Shown piece by piece: positions 25,457 through 33,082 of a stretch of 33,082 nt of DNA. How positions within the stretch are numbered: position 1 is the stretch's first letter; every line of letters starts with the position of its first letter. Location: positions 1 to 33,082 of the forward strand of contig CAZPOP010000027.1 in assembly GCA_964588305.1 (NCBI GenBank), read 5' to 3'. The DNA comes from SM1-73 sp964588305. Lineage in GTDB: Bacteria; Zixibacteria; MSB-5A5; SM1-73. The position numbers and the translations under genes were made by a program. The notes under the pieces were generated by a model that made no database searches, was not told where the DNA came from, and saw only the letters and a program-made list of their open reading frames with translations.

Positions 25457-26191
25457 ATGTCGACCAAAACCCGGTCTTCGAAATTGAGTGTGAAGCCTCA
25501 TGTGGATCGTAAGATGCTGTATTCTGGATGGCTTACCAGGCTGGCGATTCTGCTCACAATTATTGTCTTTTGTCCGACAGGTGAAGCATTCTCCTCCTGG
25601 CCGGATTTTTGGCTTTCGTCTGATTGCTTTTCCGGCCCTGCCCCCGGCCCCAAAACCGCAGCTTCGGTCGCCTTTGACGGGACCGATTTTCTGGTGGTAT
25701 GGGAAGATGAGAGGAATACCCAAAAGGATATTTTTGGCGCAAGAGTTTCCCTGCAGGGGGAGATACTTGATCCGATAGGAATCCCCATCTGCACCTCCCA
25801 AAGCGTTCAATCCAATGTTAATGTGACCTGGGGAGGAGAGAATTATCTGGTGGTGTGGCAGGACTGGAGAAACGGAAACTGGGCTGTTGACGGCGCTCGG
25901 GTGGATCCGGAAGGCAATGTGTTGGATCCGGATGGATTCCCTATCGCAGGTGGTTCGGAATGGGCTGCCTATCCGGCTGTGGCGTCGGATGGAGCCAATT
26001 TCTTCGTGGTGTGGACACAGGATAAGCCGGAGACATTCTATGATGTATATGGAACCAGGATCACGCCTGACGGGGATGTGCTGGATCCCGGAGGAATTTT
26101 GATATGTGCAACCTATCAATATGAACTAAACCCAGCTATCGCCTATAACGGTTCCATTTATTTTGTGACCTGGGAGCACGATCAGGGGTGA
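25457..26191 (+). CDS. Secreted repeat protein with C-terminal dockerin, N-terminal part before an in-frame TGA
   Basis: 244 codons encoding a basic N-terminus, a signal-peptide-like stretch (LAILLTIIVFCPTGEAFSS) and the first three and a half copies of a repeat of about 47 residues: A/S-x-A-x-D-G-x-F-L-V-V-W, a variable stretch, then D-x-x-G-A/T-R-x-x-x-x-G-x-x-L-D-P-x-G. Such repeats are typical of secreted beta-propeller-like proteins. The frame ends at TGA 26189-26191, but the same frame continues without another stop to 28330 with the same repeats. This is therefore one gene that is interrupted or read through. In repeat 12 the matching position reads HWPNTDINGTR, where repeat 4 reads G-stop-PNPAFIRGAR, so the TGA stands in place of a Trp. 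The start at 25457 is not certain; an ATG at 25514 would give a more usual signal peptide. Confidence 0.75.
   Translation: MSTKTRSSKLSVKPHVDRKMLYSGWLTRLAILLTIIVFCPTGEAFSSWPDFWLSSDCFSGPAPGPKTAASVAFDGTDFLVVWEDERNTQKDIFGARVSLQGEILDPIGIPICTSQSVQSNVNVTWGGENYLVVWQDWRNGNWAVDGARVDPEGNVLDPDGFPIAGGSEWAAYPAVASDGANFFVVWTQDKPETFYDVYGTRITPDGDVLDPGGILICATYQYELNPAIAYNGSIYFVTWEHDQG
26189..26191 (+). other. In-frame TGA interrupting the repeat/dockerin gene
   Basis: The TGA lies in CAG-GGG-TGA-CCG. The frame is open from 25457 to here and from here to 28330, the distance between the two being a multiple of three. TGG to TGA is the simplest change, supported by the Trp-Pro-Asn of repeat 12 at the same repeat position. 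Confidence 0.85.
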
Positions 26192-28330
26192 CCGAATCCG
26201 GCTTTTATCCGCGGTGCGCGGATAACCACCGAAGGGACACTTCTGGATTCGGGAGGTCTTGATATAGCCACCGATTTGCGAGGACAGAATTCTCCATCCT
26301 GCGCCTCGGATGGCGACGAGTTCCTGGTAAGTTTTAACAGCTACCGATGTGACAGCAGCTACGGTGACATTTTCGCCGCTCGCATCACTGCCGACGGAGA
26401 AGTGCTGGACACCAACGGGTTCTCTGTGTGCGGGGCAGCAGGAGATCAGAGCGAGTCGAAGGTCTCATACGGGAATGGCTATTTTCTGGCGCTATGGGAG
26501 TATGAGGGAGATTTTGACAGCACCGGATTTGATGTATATGGTTCGAGAATAAGTCCGTCGGGAATGGTTTTGGACCCGGACGGAAAAGAAATTGCCGCTC
26601 TTTCCGATCACGAAAAGGCCCCCCACCTGACCTGGGACGGAGAAAACTTTTTTGCTGTCTGGCAGGCAGGGGATTTTGACGGAAACTGGGACATACTGGG
26701 CGCCTTCATTGACACCTCAGGAACGAGGGTGGACTCAACCGTGGTCGTTTCGACCGGATGTGATGCCCAGCTTGCCGCCAGATCGTCCTGGAGCTGCGCT
26801 TCGTATCTGGCAATCTGGGAGGAGAACAGTGATTTGCACGGGAAAAGAATAGATCGTTTCGGCAATATCCTGGATTCCGCCACCATCCCCGTGTGTCTGG
26901 CTTCAGAGGATCAAAGGCGCCCCGCGATAACCTGGGCTGGGCAGAGTTTTCTTGCCGTCTGGGAGGATTTCCGTAACTTGGATTTCGACATCTACGGAAC
27001 GCGGATCGATTCGAGCGGCGAGGTGCTGGACGTTTCGAGCTTCCCAATATGGGTCGACTCTGCCACCCACCAGAGATCTCCGGCCGTAGCTTCGGATGGC
27101 GAAAACTTCTTGGTGATATGGAGCGAGGATTCCAAGTATGAGGCCGAAACTTATGATATACAAGGTGTAAGACTCTCATCCCAGGGCGAACTCCTCGACA
27201 CTCGACCATTTTCCGTATCTTCTGCCTGGAATGGAAGCGATCCGGCAGTGGCCTTTGGAGGGGGAAAGCATTTGGCCGTGTGGGTACATGTGGATAATTA
27301 CGATATACGCGGAGCTTTCGTGGATACCAGCGGAACCGTAAGCTCACCTCTCTGGATAGGCGCGGCAAGCGGGATGCAAGTGAAACCGCAAGTGGCTTCT
27401 GATGGGACCGACTTTCTGGTGGTGTGGGAGGATTACGGAACTCACTGGCCCAATACGGATATCAACGGGACCAGGGTTACCTCGGAGGGAACCGTGCTAG
27501 ATCCTTATGGCCTGTTCATTGCCAACACGCAGGATCCGGAAGAGCTTCCTTCGGTCAGCTTCGACGGCACAAACTACGTGGTGGTTTGGAAGAAATCAGA
27601 GATCGAGTCAGCTGATCTCCGCGTAAGTCGAATTACCCGGGATGGTGAAGTGCTGGAGTTGGATGGGATTCCTCTCTCGGATATCTCCCCCTATTCATCC
27701 CCCTCCGTTTCCTTCGGGCCTCCAGAGCAGTCTCTTATGCTTTACTCCAAATACCAAGGCGATCCTTATAATTCCCCTCGAATCTATGGAGCGTTTTTCT
27801 GGGGTGAGCCCGAGCCAAACCAGCCTCCTGATCCTTTCTCATTGCTTTTACCGGAGGATAAAGATACGGTGATAAGACCGGTATCTCTGGACTGGGAAGA
27901 TGCCTCCGACCCCAATGCTTCCGATTGGGTAACTTATACTTTGTATGTCAGCACCTCGGATCAATTCATCCCGGAGTCGACCTTGGTCATTGACAGCCTT
28001 GCTTTGAGCCGAAGCGACGTCTCTTTAGAGAAAGATAGTCTGGTTTACTGGTGGAAGGTGAGGGCACAGGACAGGTGGGGAGAAAGCCGATGGTCAACTG
28101 AGGTTTGGAGCTTCGATCTAGAGAATTACGGAGACGCTAACGGGGACGGTCAAGTGGACATAAGCGATGTGATCATTCTGATTAACTATCTTTTCACAGG
28201 TGGATCACCGCCGGTACCTCTTTCCGCAGGTGATGCCAACGGAGATTGTGTGGTGGACGTTGCAGATGTGATCTATCTGACGAACTACCTTTTTGTAGGA
28301 GGATCGATACCTCGGCCAGGATGCGCATAG
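26192..28330 (+). CDS. Continuation of the repeat/dockerin protein after the TGA
   Basis: In the same frame as the upstream part, this stretch finishes repeat 4 and carries about nine or ten more copies (for example SVSFDGTNYVVVWKKSEI). A fibronectin-III-like domain follows (about codons 783-890, with PPDPFSLLLPEDKDTVIRPV and LVYWWKVRAQDRWGESRW). It ends in a type I dockerin (from about codon 892): GDANGDGQVDISDVIILINY and GDANGDCVVDVADVIYLTNY, two calcium-binding loops. Dockerins bind cohesins to assemble extracellular complexes; in this kind of genome they are often found on secreted proteins with no obvious cellulosome. There is no good start codon just after the TGA; the first candidate is a TTG at 26276 with no ribosome site. 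This half is either made by readthrough or not made, or the TGA is a sequencing error. Confidence 0.75.
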   Translation, partial: PNPAFIRGARITTEGTLLDSGGLDIATDLRGQNSPSCASDGDEFLVSFNSYRCDSSYGDIFAARITADGEVLDTNGFSVCGAAGDQSESKVSYGNGYFLALWEYEGDFDSTGFDVYGSRISPSGMVLDPDGKEIAALSDHEKAPHLTWDGENFFAVWQAGDFDGNWDILGAFIDTSGTRVDSTVVVSTGCDAQLAARSSWSCASYLAIWEENSDLHGKRIDRFGNILDSATIPVCLASEDQRRPAITWAGQSFLAVWEDFRNLDFDIYGTRIDSSGEVLDVSSFPIWVDSATHQRSPAVASDGENFLVIWSEDSKYEAETYDIQGVRLSSQGELLDTRPFSVSSAWNGSDPAVAFGGGKHLAVWVHVDNYDIRGAFVDTSGTVSSPLWIGAASGMQVKPQVASDGTDFLVVWEDYGTHWPNTDINGTRVTSEGTVLDPYGLFIANTQDPEELPSVSFDGTNYVVVWKKSEIESADLRVSRITRDGEVLELDGIPLSDISPYSSPSVSFGPPEQSLMLYSKYQGDPYNSPRIYGAFFWGEPEPNQPPDPFSLLLPEDKDTVIRPVSLDWEDASDPNASDWVTYTLYVSTSDQFIPESTLVIDSLALSRSDVSLEKDSLVYWWKVRAQDRWGESRWSTEVWSFDLENYGDANGDGQVDISDVIILINYLFTGGSPPVPLSAGDANGDCVVDVADVIYLTNYLFVGGSIPRPGCA

Positions 28331-28428
28331 GTTGAACGGAGCAGCGAATCAGGCCGATGAATTGCCTAGAAGGGTTTCCGTATGAACGGACAAAAAGGAA
28401 AGAAACAAATTTCACGGGAGGATTGAGC

Positions 28429-29925
28429 ATGAAAAAGACCCTAACTCTTATTCTGTCAGTGATGTTCATTCTGTCAATCGGCGGCAATCTCCTCGGACAG
28501 AGGGAGTTCGACTATACGCAGGTGACCCGTCTCCGCTGGATGGACCCTGTCAGGAAGCCGATCACTTTCCAGCAATACCTGGGAAGTCGTGACTTTGCCA
28601 AAGAGTTCGAAGCCGAGCTGGTTTATTCCAGTTCTCAAGGGATCCACCCCAGAGGAGAAACCCCCATTTGTATCGTTATAAACAGCGGCTTGAATATTCT
28701 GATTAAGACTGCTTTTTCAAGATTCGTTACTGATCTGGAAATGGAGGGGTACGACCTCAATGTCTACACGGCCACGAATGACGGGGAAGAGGCTGCACTC
28801 AAAAATCTACTTATCTCGGAGTGGAACACCCGGCAGATCGCCGGAGCTATACTAATCGGCGACTTAGCGGTTGCCTGGTACGAGATGGACGTATGGGATG
28901 TGGAGCAGTTCCCCATCGACCTCTACTGTATGGATTTGGATGGGGGATGGACAGATTCAGACAGCAATGGTTTATATGAGGAACACACCGATGGCGCAGG
29001 CGATATGGAAGCCGACATCTGGTTGGGAAGATTGTTCGCCCTGAATTTAACCCAACATGGCGCCACTGAAGTGGCAATGATTAACAACTATTTCGATAAG
29101 AATCACCGTTACCGTACCGGAGAACTCAGGTTAGATGATGAGGCTTTGGCTTATATCGATAATGATTGGTGTATGTATAGCTGGGAAGATGAGGTGGCTT
29201 TAGCCTATCCGGTCACGGATGCAGTGACCGACCCTTATGAGACCACTCGTGAGGATTACATGGAGAGGGTACGGGAATCCACCGACAATCGATATGAAAA
29301 CCTGCTTATCTGCTCACACTCCTCGCCCTGGGCACATTACCTTTACTGGGGAACGGAACCCTACGATTATTCTCTGTTTCACAATCATGAGATAGAGACC
29401 ATCGACGTTGAAGTGCATTTTTATAATCTCTTTGCCTGCTCCAATAGCAGATACGTCGAAGACGACGACATGGGAGATTGGTATATTTTTCAAAGCACTT
29501 ACGGGCTCGTGTCGGTGGGTTCCACCAAGACCGGAAGCATGTTATGCTTTTATGACTATTATGACCCGTTGGGCGAAGGCGCAACATTCGGGGAAGCATT
29601 TCGTGACTGGTGTATCAATGATATCGAGACCTGCGCAGGGGGCGAGTCCAGACCGTGGTTTTACGGCATGACCTTGTTGGGAGACCCCACCCTGAGGATT
29701 TCCAGATATATGCAGAATCCCACCGGCGACGTGAACGAGGATGGCGTCGTCGACGTCGCCGACTTGATTTTCGTCATCAACTATCTCTTCATTGACGGCC
29801 CTGCGCCAGATCCGCTGGCACTGGGGGATCCCAATGGAGATTGCATAATAGATGCTGCTGATATCGTCTTTATAGTAAACCACCTGTTCGCTTATGGTCC
29901 TTCGCCCGAGTGGGGATGCCAATAG
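28429..29925 (+). CDS. Secreted C25/caspase-like peptidase with C-terminal dockerin
   Basis: A 498-residue secreted protein. A signal peptide (MKKTLTLILSVMFILSIGGN, cleavage near LLGQ) is followed by an alpha/beta domain (about 85-420). Its ICSHSSPWAHYLYWG and NLFACSNSRYVEDDDMG place H297 and C337 as the His-Cys dyad of clan CD peptidases; this, with GLVSVGSTKTGSM and the later MTLLGDPTLRIS, is the gingipain (C25) pattern. The final 66 residues are a dockerin with GDVNEDGVVDVADLIFVINY and GDPNGDCIIDAADIVFIVNH. The ATG at 28429 follows CGGGAGGATT. It lies about 100 bases after the repeat/dockerin gene, so the two may be co-expressed and share an extracellular partner. The proteolytic assignment is by motif and should be treated as probable. 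Confidence 0.78.
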   Translation: MKKTLTLILSVMFILSIGGNLLGQREFDYTQVTRLRWMDPVRKPITFQQYLGSRDFAKEFEAELVYSSSQGIHPRGETPICIVINSGLNILIKTAFSRFVTDLEMEGYDLNVYTATNDGEEAALKNLLISEWNTRQIAGAILIGDLAVAWYEMDVWDVEQFPIDLYCMDLDGGWTDSDSNGLYEEHTDGAGDMEADIWLGRLFALNLTQHGATEVAMINNYFDKNHRYRTGELRLDDEALAYIDNDWCMYSWEDEVALAYPVTDAVTDPYETTREDYMERVRESTDNRYENLLICSHSSPWAHYLYWGTEPYDYSLFHNHEIETIDVEVHFYNLFACSNSRYVEDDDMGDWYIFQSTYGLVSVGSTKTGSMLCFYDYYDPLGEGATFGEAFRDWCINDIETCAGGESRPWFYGMTLLGDPTLRISRYMQNPTGDVNEDGVVDVADLIFVINYLFIDGPAPDPLALGDPNGDCIIDAADIVFIVNHLFAYGPSPEWGCQ

Positions 29926-30092
29926 GCTGACGCTGCGAGCTATACGGTTCACTGGATGAATCTAGGATTCAGGGGAAGTCGGACGAACCCCTCGTGTACC
30001 CAGATCCCACTTGTTGGGGCACGCCCTGAAGGGTTGAACTCCCGCTCCTTCTACCATGTAATAGACTCGCTTGAGCCAGCCTTTTTTCCTCC
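29926..30092. other. Intergenic stretch after the dockerin protease
   Basis: No gene is visible. A short palindrome TGAATC-TAG-GATTCA (29957-29971) and a CCCA/TGGG hairpin near 30007-30019 are present, with no T-run. A terminator for the upstream gene is not evident. Confidence 0.35.
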
Positions 30093-30121
30093 TTGATTGT
30101 CTTTTCCCCTTTTCATATATT
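30093..30121 (+). promoter_or_regulatory. Sigma70-type promoter upstream of the nuclease-like gene
   Basis: TTGATT (30093-30098), a 17-base spacer and TATATT (30116-30121) are close to consensus with ideal spacing. The nuclease-like gene starts 189 bases downstream. A small hairpin TCCCC-TTCC-GGGGA (30159-30172) followed by GATTTTG lies in the leader and could act as an attenuator or a weak terminator. Confidence 0.5.
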
Positions 30122-30309
30122 TAATCCGTTCTTGGCGAGTATTTTCACGTCAGAGAATTCCCCTTCCGGGGAGATTTTGTGAATAAAACGTATGGGAATT
30201 GAAACTCAAAGCCCCTGGTGAAGGTGACTGTTCTTCGGCTAGCAGGCTTCGCCCGTCGTTTGTTTCCCGTCCGTGAAGAATGCCAAGGGGAAGCAGAAGG
30301 GAGGATTAT

Positions 30310-31197
30310 ATGGCAAGAAAGTCATCCATTTCTGAGGACAAGATAAAACAAGCCATCTCAAAATCTGGCTACCTGGATGAACAGAAAGTAATTGTGGAAT
30401 TTGAGAAACATGCTTTCTTCGGGGGTCCGAACTATGCCTTTGAAGACCAAGATGAGCACAAGTCACGCGAAATTGACTTCATAGCGACTAGGTTCACCGA
30501 CTTTACGTTCGGCAAAACCGGGTTCTATTTCCTTGCTTACGGTGAAGTGAAGAAGACAAGAAATCCCTTGGTGTTCTTTGAACGAAAACCCTTGCACCGA
30601 GAGGCAGAAAATGTTGAGGTGTTTATCCCCGTAGTTGCCACAAAGGAATTGTTTCCATTTCTAAGGCCTGCTCGTAAGATCAAGAAAATTCTAAAACTCT
30701 CCGAGATTCATCACCAAGCAAAACATGATTTTGTCTCAACTCAATTCTGCGAAATAGATATCGATAAAGCCAAGGCAACTCATAATGACCTCTATGAAAC
30801 CGTATTTGTACCTCTTCTGAAATGCGTAGACTCCGAAATCTCCGATCTTCGAAACTCGACTCGCCCTTTTCGCCCCGACGATCCGACGTACTTCCTATAC
30901 CTTTTTCAACCTATCGTTATCATTTCTGGCCCTCTTTATTCATATGATGTAAATAGTGATTCGCTAACCAAAAAGGATTATATACTTTATAGGCGTCACT
31001 ATGAATCTAGAACTGTAAAAAGGACATTGTTCATTGATATTGTTACCAGGGATTATTTGCCCGACTACATATCTAAGAAGCTAACCGAAACATATAAAGC
31101 GGTAGAGATCTCGTTAAAAGAAGGAATCGACAAGATTATTGGCTACTGCATCAAGGATCGAGAGTGGGAAGATCGGTTAAGAGGTCTCACAAAGTGA
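30310..31197 (+). CDS. PD-(D/E)XK nuclease-like protein, orphan, function unknown
   Basis: A 295-residue soluble protein I cannot assign to a named family. Residues 46-81 carry a likely nuclease core: DQDEHKSREIDFIATR with D56 in a hydrophobic strand, then FYFLAYGEVKKTRNP with E79-x-K81. The D-(x)n-E-x-K pattern, preceded by an acidic residue in a helix (E30), is the PD-(D/E)XK active site used by restriction, repair and defence nucleases. The remaining 200 residues are mixed alpha/beta with no clear motif. It has a strong ribosome site (AAGGGAGGATT) and its own promoter. The DNA looks more AT-rich than neighbouring genes, as acquired genes often do. No methyltransferase or other defence gene is adjacent. 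A structural rather than enzymatic role is possible. Confidence 0.6.
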   Translation: MARKSSISEDKIKQAISKSGYLDEQKVIVEFEKHAFFGGPNYAFEDQDEHKSREIDFIATRFTDFTFGKTGFYFLAYGEVKKTRNPLVFFERKPLHREAENVEVFIPVVATKELFPFLRPARKIKKILKLSEIHHQAKHDFVSTQFCEIDIDKAKATHNDLYETVFVPLLKCVDSEISDLRNSTRPFRPDDPTYFLYLFQPIVIISGPLYSYDVNSDSLTKKDYILYRRHYESRTVKRTLFIDIVTRDYLPDYISKKLTETYKAVEISLKEGIDKIIGYCIKDREWEDRLRGLTK

Positions 31198-31218
31198 ATA
31201 GGACTCTACGTTCGGAGT

Positions 31219-31240
31219 GCAAAAGCTTACTTTTGCGTCT
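31219..31240 (+). terminator. Candidate weak terminator after the nuclease-like gene
   Basis: A perfect stem GCAAAAG-CTTA-CTTTTGC (31219-31236) is followed by GTCTTTT. The stem is AT-rich and the T-run short, so termination would be weak. Confidence 0.35.
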
Positions 31241-31354
31241 TTTGAAATCCCTGTTGCAGGTGTTCTTCTCTCGCCGTTCGTTTCGCCTCGGGGAATAGCG
31301 CTGTAAGCCACCAGAAGATCCAAAACCATGAATATGTGAAAGGAATGCAGAATC

Positions 31355-32605
31355 TTGAACCTTTCTACCCTTCTTCACGATTCACATAAATTTCACCCAG
31401 ATCATCTGATAAAATTCGGTCTGATCGTCTTTGCCGTTTTTTCCCCTTTCTCCATTGCTGGAGCGCAAACCGGTTTTTCGCTTGCGTTACTAGGTTGGGG
31501 ATTGAAGTTTGTCTTGAACAAGAAATTCTTCTGGGTTAAGTCCTATCTGGATAGACCGGTTTTGATTTATCTGTTTGCCATCCTGATAGCTGCTTTTTTC
31601 ACCCAAGACAGACTTCAAAGCATCATCTCCATAAGGGATGAATGGCTTTATCTCCTCTTTTTTCTTCTGGTCAACAACGTAGACGATAAGAGATTTGCCA
31701 GGAAACTTATCAACATCATAATTGGCATCTCGGCTTTGGTTGCCATCTACGCCATATGGCAGCACTATACCGGTTACGACTACTGGCATGGAAGAATCCT
31801 GGGTGAAATCTCCGGCACCGGCAAGTTCAGGGCTCTGGGCAACTTCAGCATTCCCTTAACCTATGGTTTCTATGCCATGTTGGTGAGCCTTTTAAGCTTC
31901 TCACTGGCTTTCTTGGAGGAAGACAGGGCCAAGCGAATATTCTACATTCTTTGTGCCTTTCTCTGCGTGACCGGGAATCTCTTCAGCGGGACCAGAAGCA
32001 CCCAGATGGCCCAGATTTTCGGTTTTGGGATCTTCTTCTTTTTCAGCTCGAATAAAGACAGAAAGCAAGGAATACCTATGGTTCTGGTATATTTTATTCT
32101 GATGTTCTTCATAGACCCGGATCTGTTTGCCAGAGCACATCCCCTTACCCAAGCTAAGGACATTGCCTCCATGGATATCCGGACGGTGATCTGGTCCACC
32201 TCATTTAGGATCTTTATCGATCACCCCATTGCCGGAATTGGCTTCGGAAGTTTCAGCTACTTTTATGAGCTTTATCTTAAAGTCCCTTCCCAGATTTTCA
32301 GACACGCCCATAATGATCTTTTGAACGTCGCGGTTAACGCCGGAATCATCGGACTTCTCCCTTTTGTATACCTCTGGGTAACAATCTGGAGAAACCTGAA
32401 AAAGAAATTTGACCGGGCACGAGATCAATACGCTAAGTCTATGCTAAAAGCAGGATTAGTTGTCGCCTCCGCCTACTTGGTGGCCGCCTTATTCCAATGC
32501 TACTACTTTGACGCCATCGACTTTATGATTCTCTTTTTTGTTTTAGGTCAGGCGGAAGTATCCGATAAGATTTGGAGGAAAGGGGAGGCACAAGTTTTGC
32601 CTTGA
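31355..32605 (+). CDS. O-antigen ligase-like membrane protein (Wzy_C family)
   Basis: A 416-residue polytopic protein with about ten to twelve helices and the O-antigen ligase/polymerase segment: FIDHPIAGIGFGSFSYFYEL, then FRHAHNDLLNVAVNAGIIGL with H317 and H319, typical of the periplasmic loop. LFSGTRSTQMA (about 208-218) provides the basic Arg of the preceding loop. Family members join polysaccharide to lipid A core, or polymerise it, on the outer face of the inner membrane. This matches the glycan genes in the first half of the window, although it is separated from them. The start is a TTG at 31355 with AAAGGA upstream; a later start would cut into the first helix. Confidence 0.82.
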   Translation: MNLSTLLHDSHKFHPDHLIKFGLIVFAVFSPFSIAGAQTGFSLALLGWGLKFVLNKKFFWVKSYLDRPVLIYLFAILIAAFFTQDRLQSIISIRDEWLYLLFFLLVNNVDDKRFARKLINIIIGISALVAIYAIWQHYTGYDYWHGRILGEISGTGKFRALGNFSIPLTYGFYAMLVSLLSFSLAFLEEDRAKRIFYILCAFLCVTGNLFSGTRSTQMAQIFGFGIFFFFSSNKDRKQGIPMVLVYFILMFFIDPDLFARAHPLTQAKDIASMDIRTVIWSTSFRIFIDHPIAGIGFGSFSYFYELYLKVPSQIFRHAHNDLLNVAVNAGIIGLLPFVYLWVTIWRNLKKKFDRARDQYAKSMLKAGLVVASAYLVAALFQCYYFDAIDFMILFFVLGQAEVSDKIWRKGEAQVLP

Positions 32606-32629
32606 CTTTGGAAAAATTCGTATTAAATT
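32602..32629 (+). promoter_or_regulatory. Candidate promoter of the DUF3098-like gene
   Basis: TTGACT (32602-32607), a 16-base spacer and TAAATT (32624-32629) overlap the stop of the ligase-like gene and lie 25 bases before the next ATG. Confidence 0.4.
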
Positions 32630-32653
32630 GGACAAAGCGAAAGGTCGAGAAAA

Positions 32654-32977
32654 ATGGCAAAAAAAGACAGATACAAAGGCAAACCCAAGGCAAAGCCGAA
32701 GCCCAAAATAGAAAGATATAAAGAGAAGTCGGTTCTGCCCTTCAGGAAGAAGAATTACATTCTGTTTGCCATTGGGATATTGGTCATAGTCATAGGCTAC
32801 ATCACCCTGGGGTACGGTTCGATCACCTTGGCTCCCATCCTCCTGGTCTTGGGTTACTGTGTGATCATTCCCATCGCTATTATAATCAACGGAGAAAAGG
32901 AAAGGCCCAAAGAGCCAGCCAAAAAAGAGATCAAGCCAGCAGCTCTCTCCGGTGGAGCCCCTGAGGTGAAAAAGTAG
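32654..32977 (+). CDS. Small DUF3098-like membrane protein
   Basis: A 107-residue protein with a highly basic N-terminus (Lys-Pro repeats, residues 1-25) and two helices (about 34-52 and 57-78) separated by a short loop, then a charged tail. LPFRKKNYILFAIGILVIVI and SITLAPILLVLGYCVIIPIA match the pattern of DUF3098 proteins, which are small inner-membrane proteins frequent in the FCB group. The function is unknown. The gene has its own candidate promoter and is closed by a strong hairpin terminator, so it is probably a single-gene unit. Confidence 0.65.
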   Translation: MAKKDRYKGKPKAKPKPKIERYKEKSVLPFRKKNYILFAIGILVIVIGYITLGYGSITLAPILLVLGYCVIIPIAIIINGEKERPKEPAKKEIKPAALSGGAPEVKK

Positions 32978-32984
32978 TTATAGG

Positions 32985-33053
32985 GTTTGTGAGTTTGAAG
33001 TTTGCTAGCCTGATAAGATTCCGCAAACTTCAAACTGACAAACTGTTTTTTTT
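32985..33053 (+). terminator. Rho-independent terminator with a 21-base stem
   Basis: The arms 32985-33005 and 33023-33043 are complementary over 21 bases with one mismatch, around a 17-base loop. Eight T residues (33046-33053) follow after TG. It ends the DUF3098-like transcript directly before the tRNA. Confidence 0.85.
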
Positions 33054-33082
33054 GGGCGGTTAGCTCAGTTGGTTTAGAGTGT
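33054..33082 (+). tRNA. 5' part of a tRNA gene, cut by the window edge
   Basis: The last 29 bases begin GGGCGGTTAGCTCAGTTGG and continue TTTAGAGTGT: an acceptor 5' strand, the T-A linker and a complete D-arm (GCTC...GAGT-type pairing). The anticodon is outside the window. The start is compatible with a Val or Ile tRNA, but this cannot be decided. It begins directly after the T-run of the terminator. Confidence 0.8.

Noticed and set aside
26189..26191. Selenocysteine insertion at the in-frame TGA
   Set aside because: The position aligns with Trp, not Cys, in a structural repeat with no redox context. No selenocysteine-type hairpin is evident just downstream.
1..33082. CRISPR array, prophage or transposon
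   Set aside because: I see no regularly spaced repeats, no phage structural or integrase genes and no transposase. The repeats found are isolated palindromes and one MITE-like element.

Overview
The window reads as a chromosomal segment of a Gram-negative, rod-shaped bacterium. It has an elongasome operon (MreC, MreD, PBP2, RodA), Lgt, and a lipid-linked surface-glycan cluster that includes an O-antigen-ligase-like protein. Pairs of C-terminal dockerin repeats of the GDxNGDGxVDxxDxxxLINYLF type on secreted proteins, together with a DUF3098-like membrane protein, point to the FCB side of the tree (Zixibacteria, KSB1 or similar candidate phyla). This placement is inferred from protein style only; no rRNA or marker phylogeny is available here. 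All complete genes are on the + strand.

Layout. 1-336: a MITE-like inverted repeat and a leader. 337-819: adenosine-specific kinase. 868-1050: a decayed metallo-beta-lactamase-fold gene. 1138-5611: a small flippase-like protein, a polyprenyl-phosphate GT2, a PMT/ArnT-type GT-C enzyme with C-terminal TPRs, and a second GT2 with two membrane helices. 5595-10623: an ATP-grasp ligase, a PHP hydrolase, a polysaccharide-deacetylase-like protein and a GT4. 10652-15985: an LPG-synthase/AglD-type membrane protein, a YfhO-type protein, a polyprenol-phosphate mannose synthase and a rhamnosyltransferase-like GT2. Together these form one glycan-assembly region: activated sugars are loaded on polyprenyl phosphate, flipped and transferred outside the membrane, with cytoplasmic glycosyltransferases building the acceptor.

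16070-24828 is core metabolism and envelope: AccA, a Trm112-like zinc protein (too short for most gene callers), a PtsN-like IIA protein, MreC, MreD, PBP2, RodA, Lgt and ComF. 24829-25456 is a gene-poor stretch with a perfect hairpin between two copies of the comF 3' end, two adjacent palindromes and a good sigma70-type promoter. 25457-28330 is one long repeat protein with a dockerin, cut by an in-frame TGA in its fourth repeat. 28429-29925 is a second dockerin protein with a C25/caspase-like protease domain. 30310-31197 is an orphan PD-(D/E)XK nuclease-like gene with its own promoter. 31355-32977 holds an O-antigen-ligase-like protein and a DUF3098-like protein, followed by a long-stem terminator and the 5' part of a tRNA cut by the window edge.

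I see no CRISPR array, rRNA, transposase or prophage. I do not see an unmistakably new system. The best leads are the TGA-interrupted dockerin protein next to a dockerin protease, the orphan nuclease, and the flippase/GT2/GT-C-TPR cassette.
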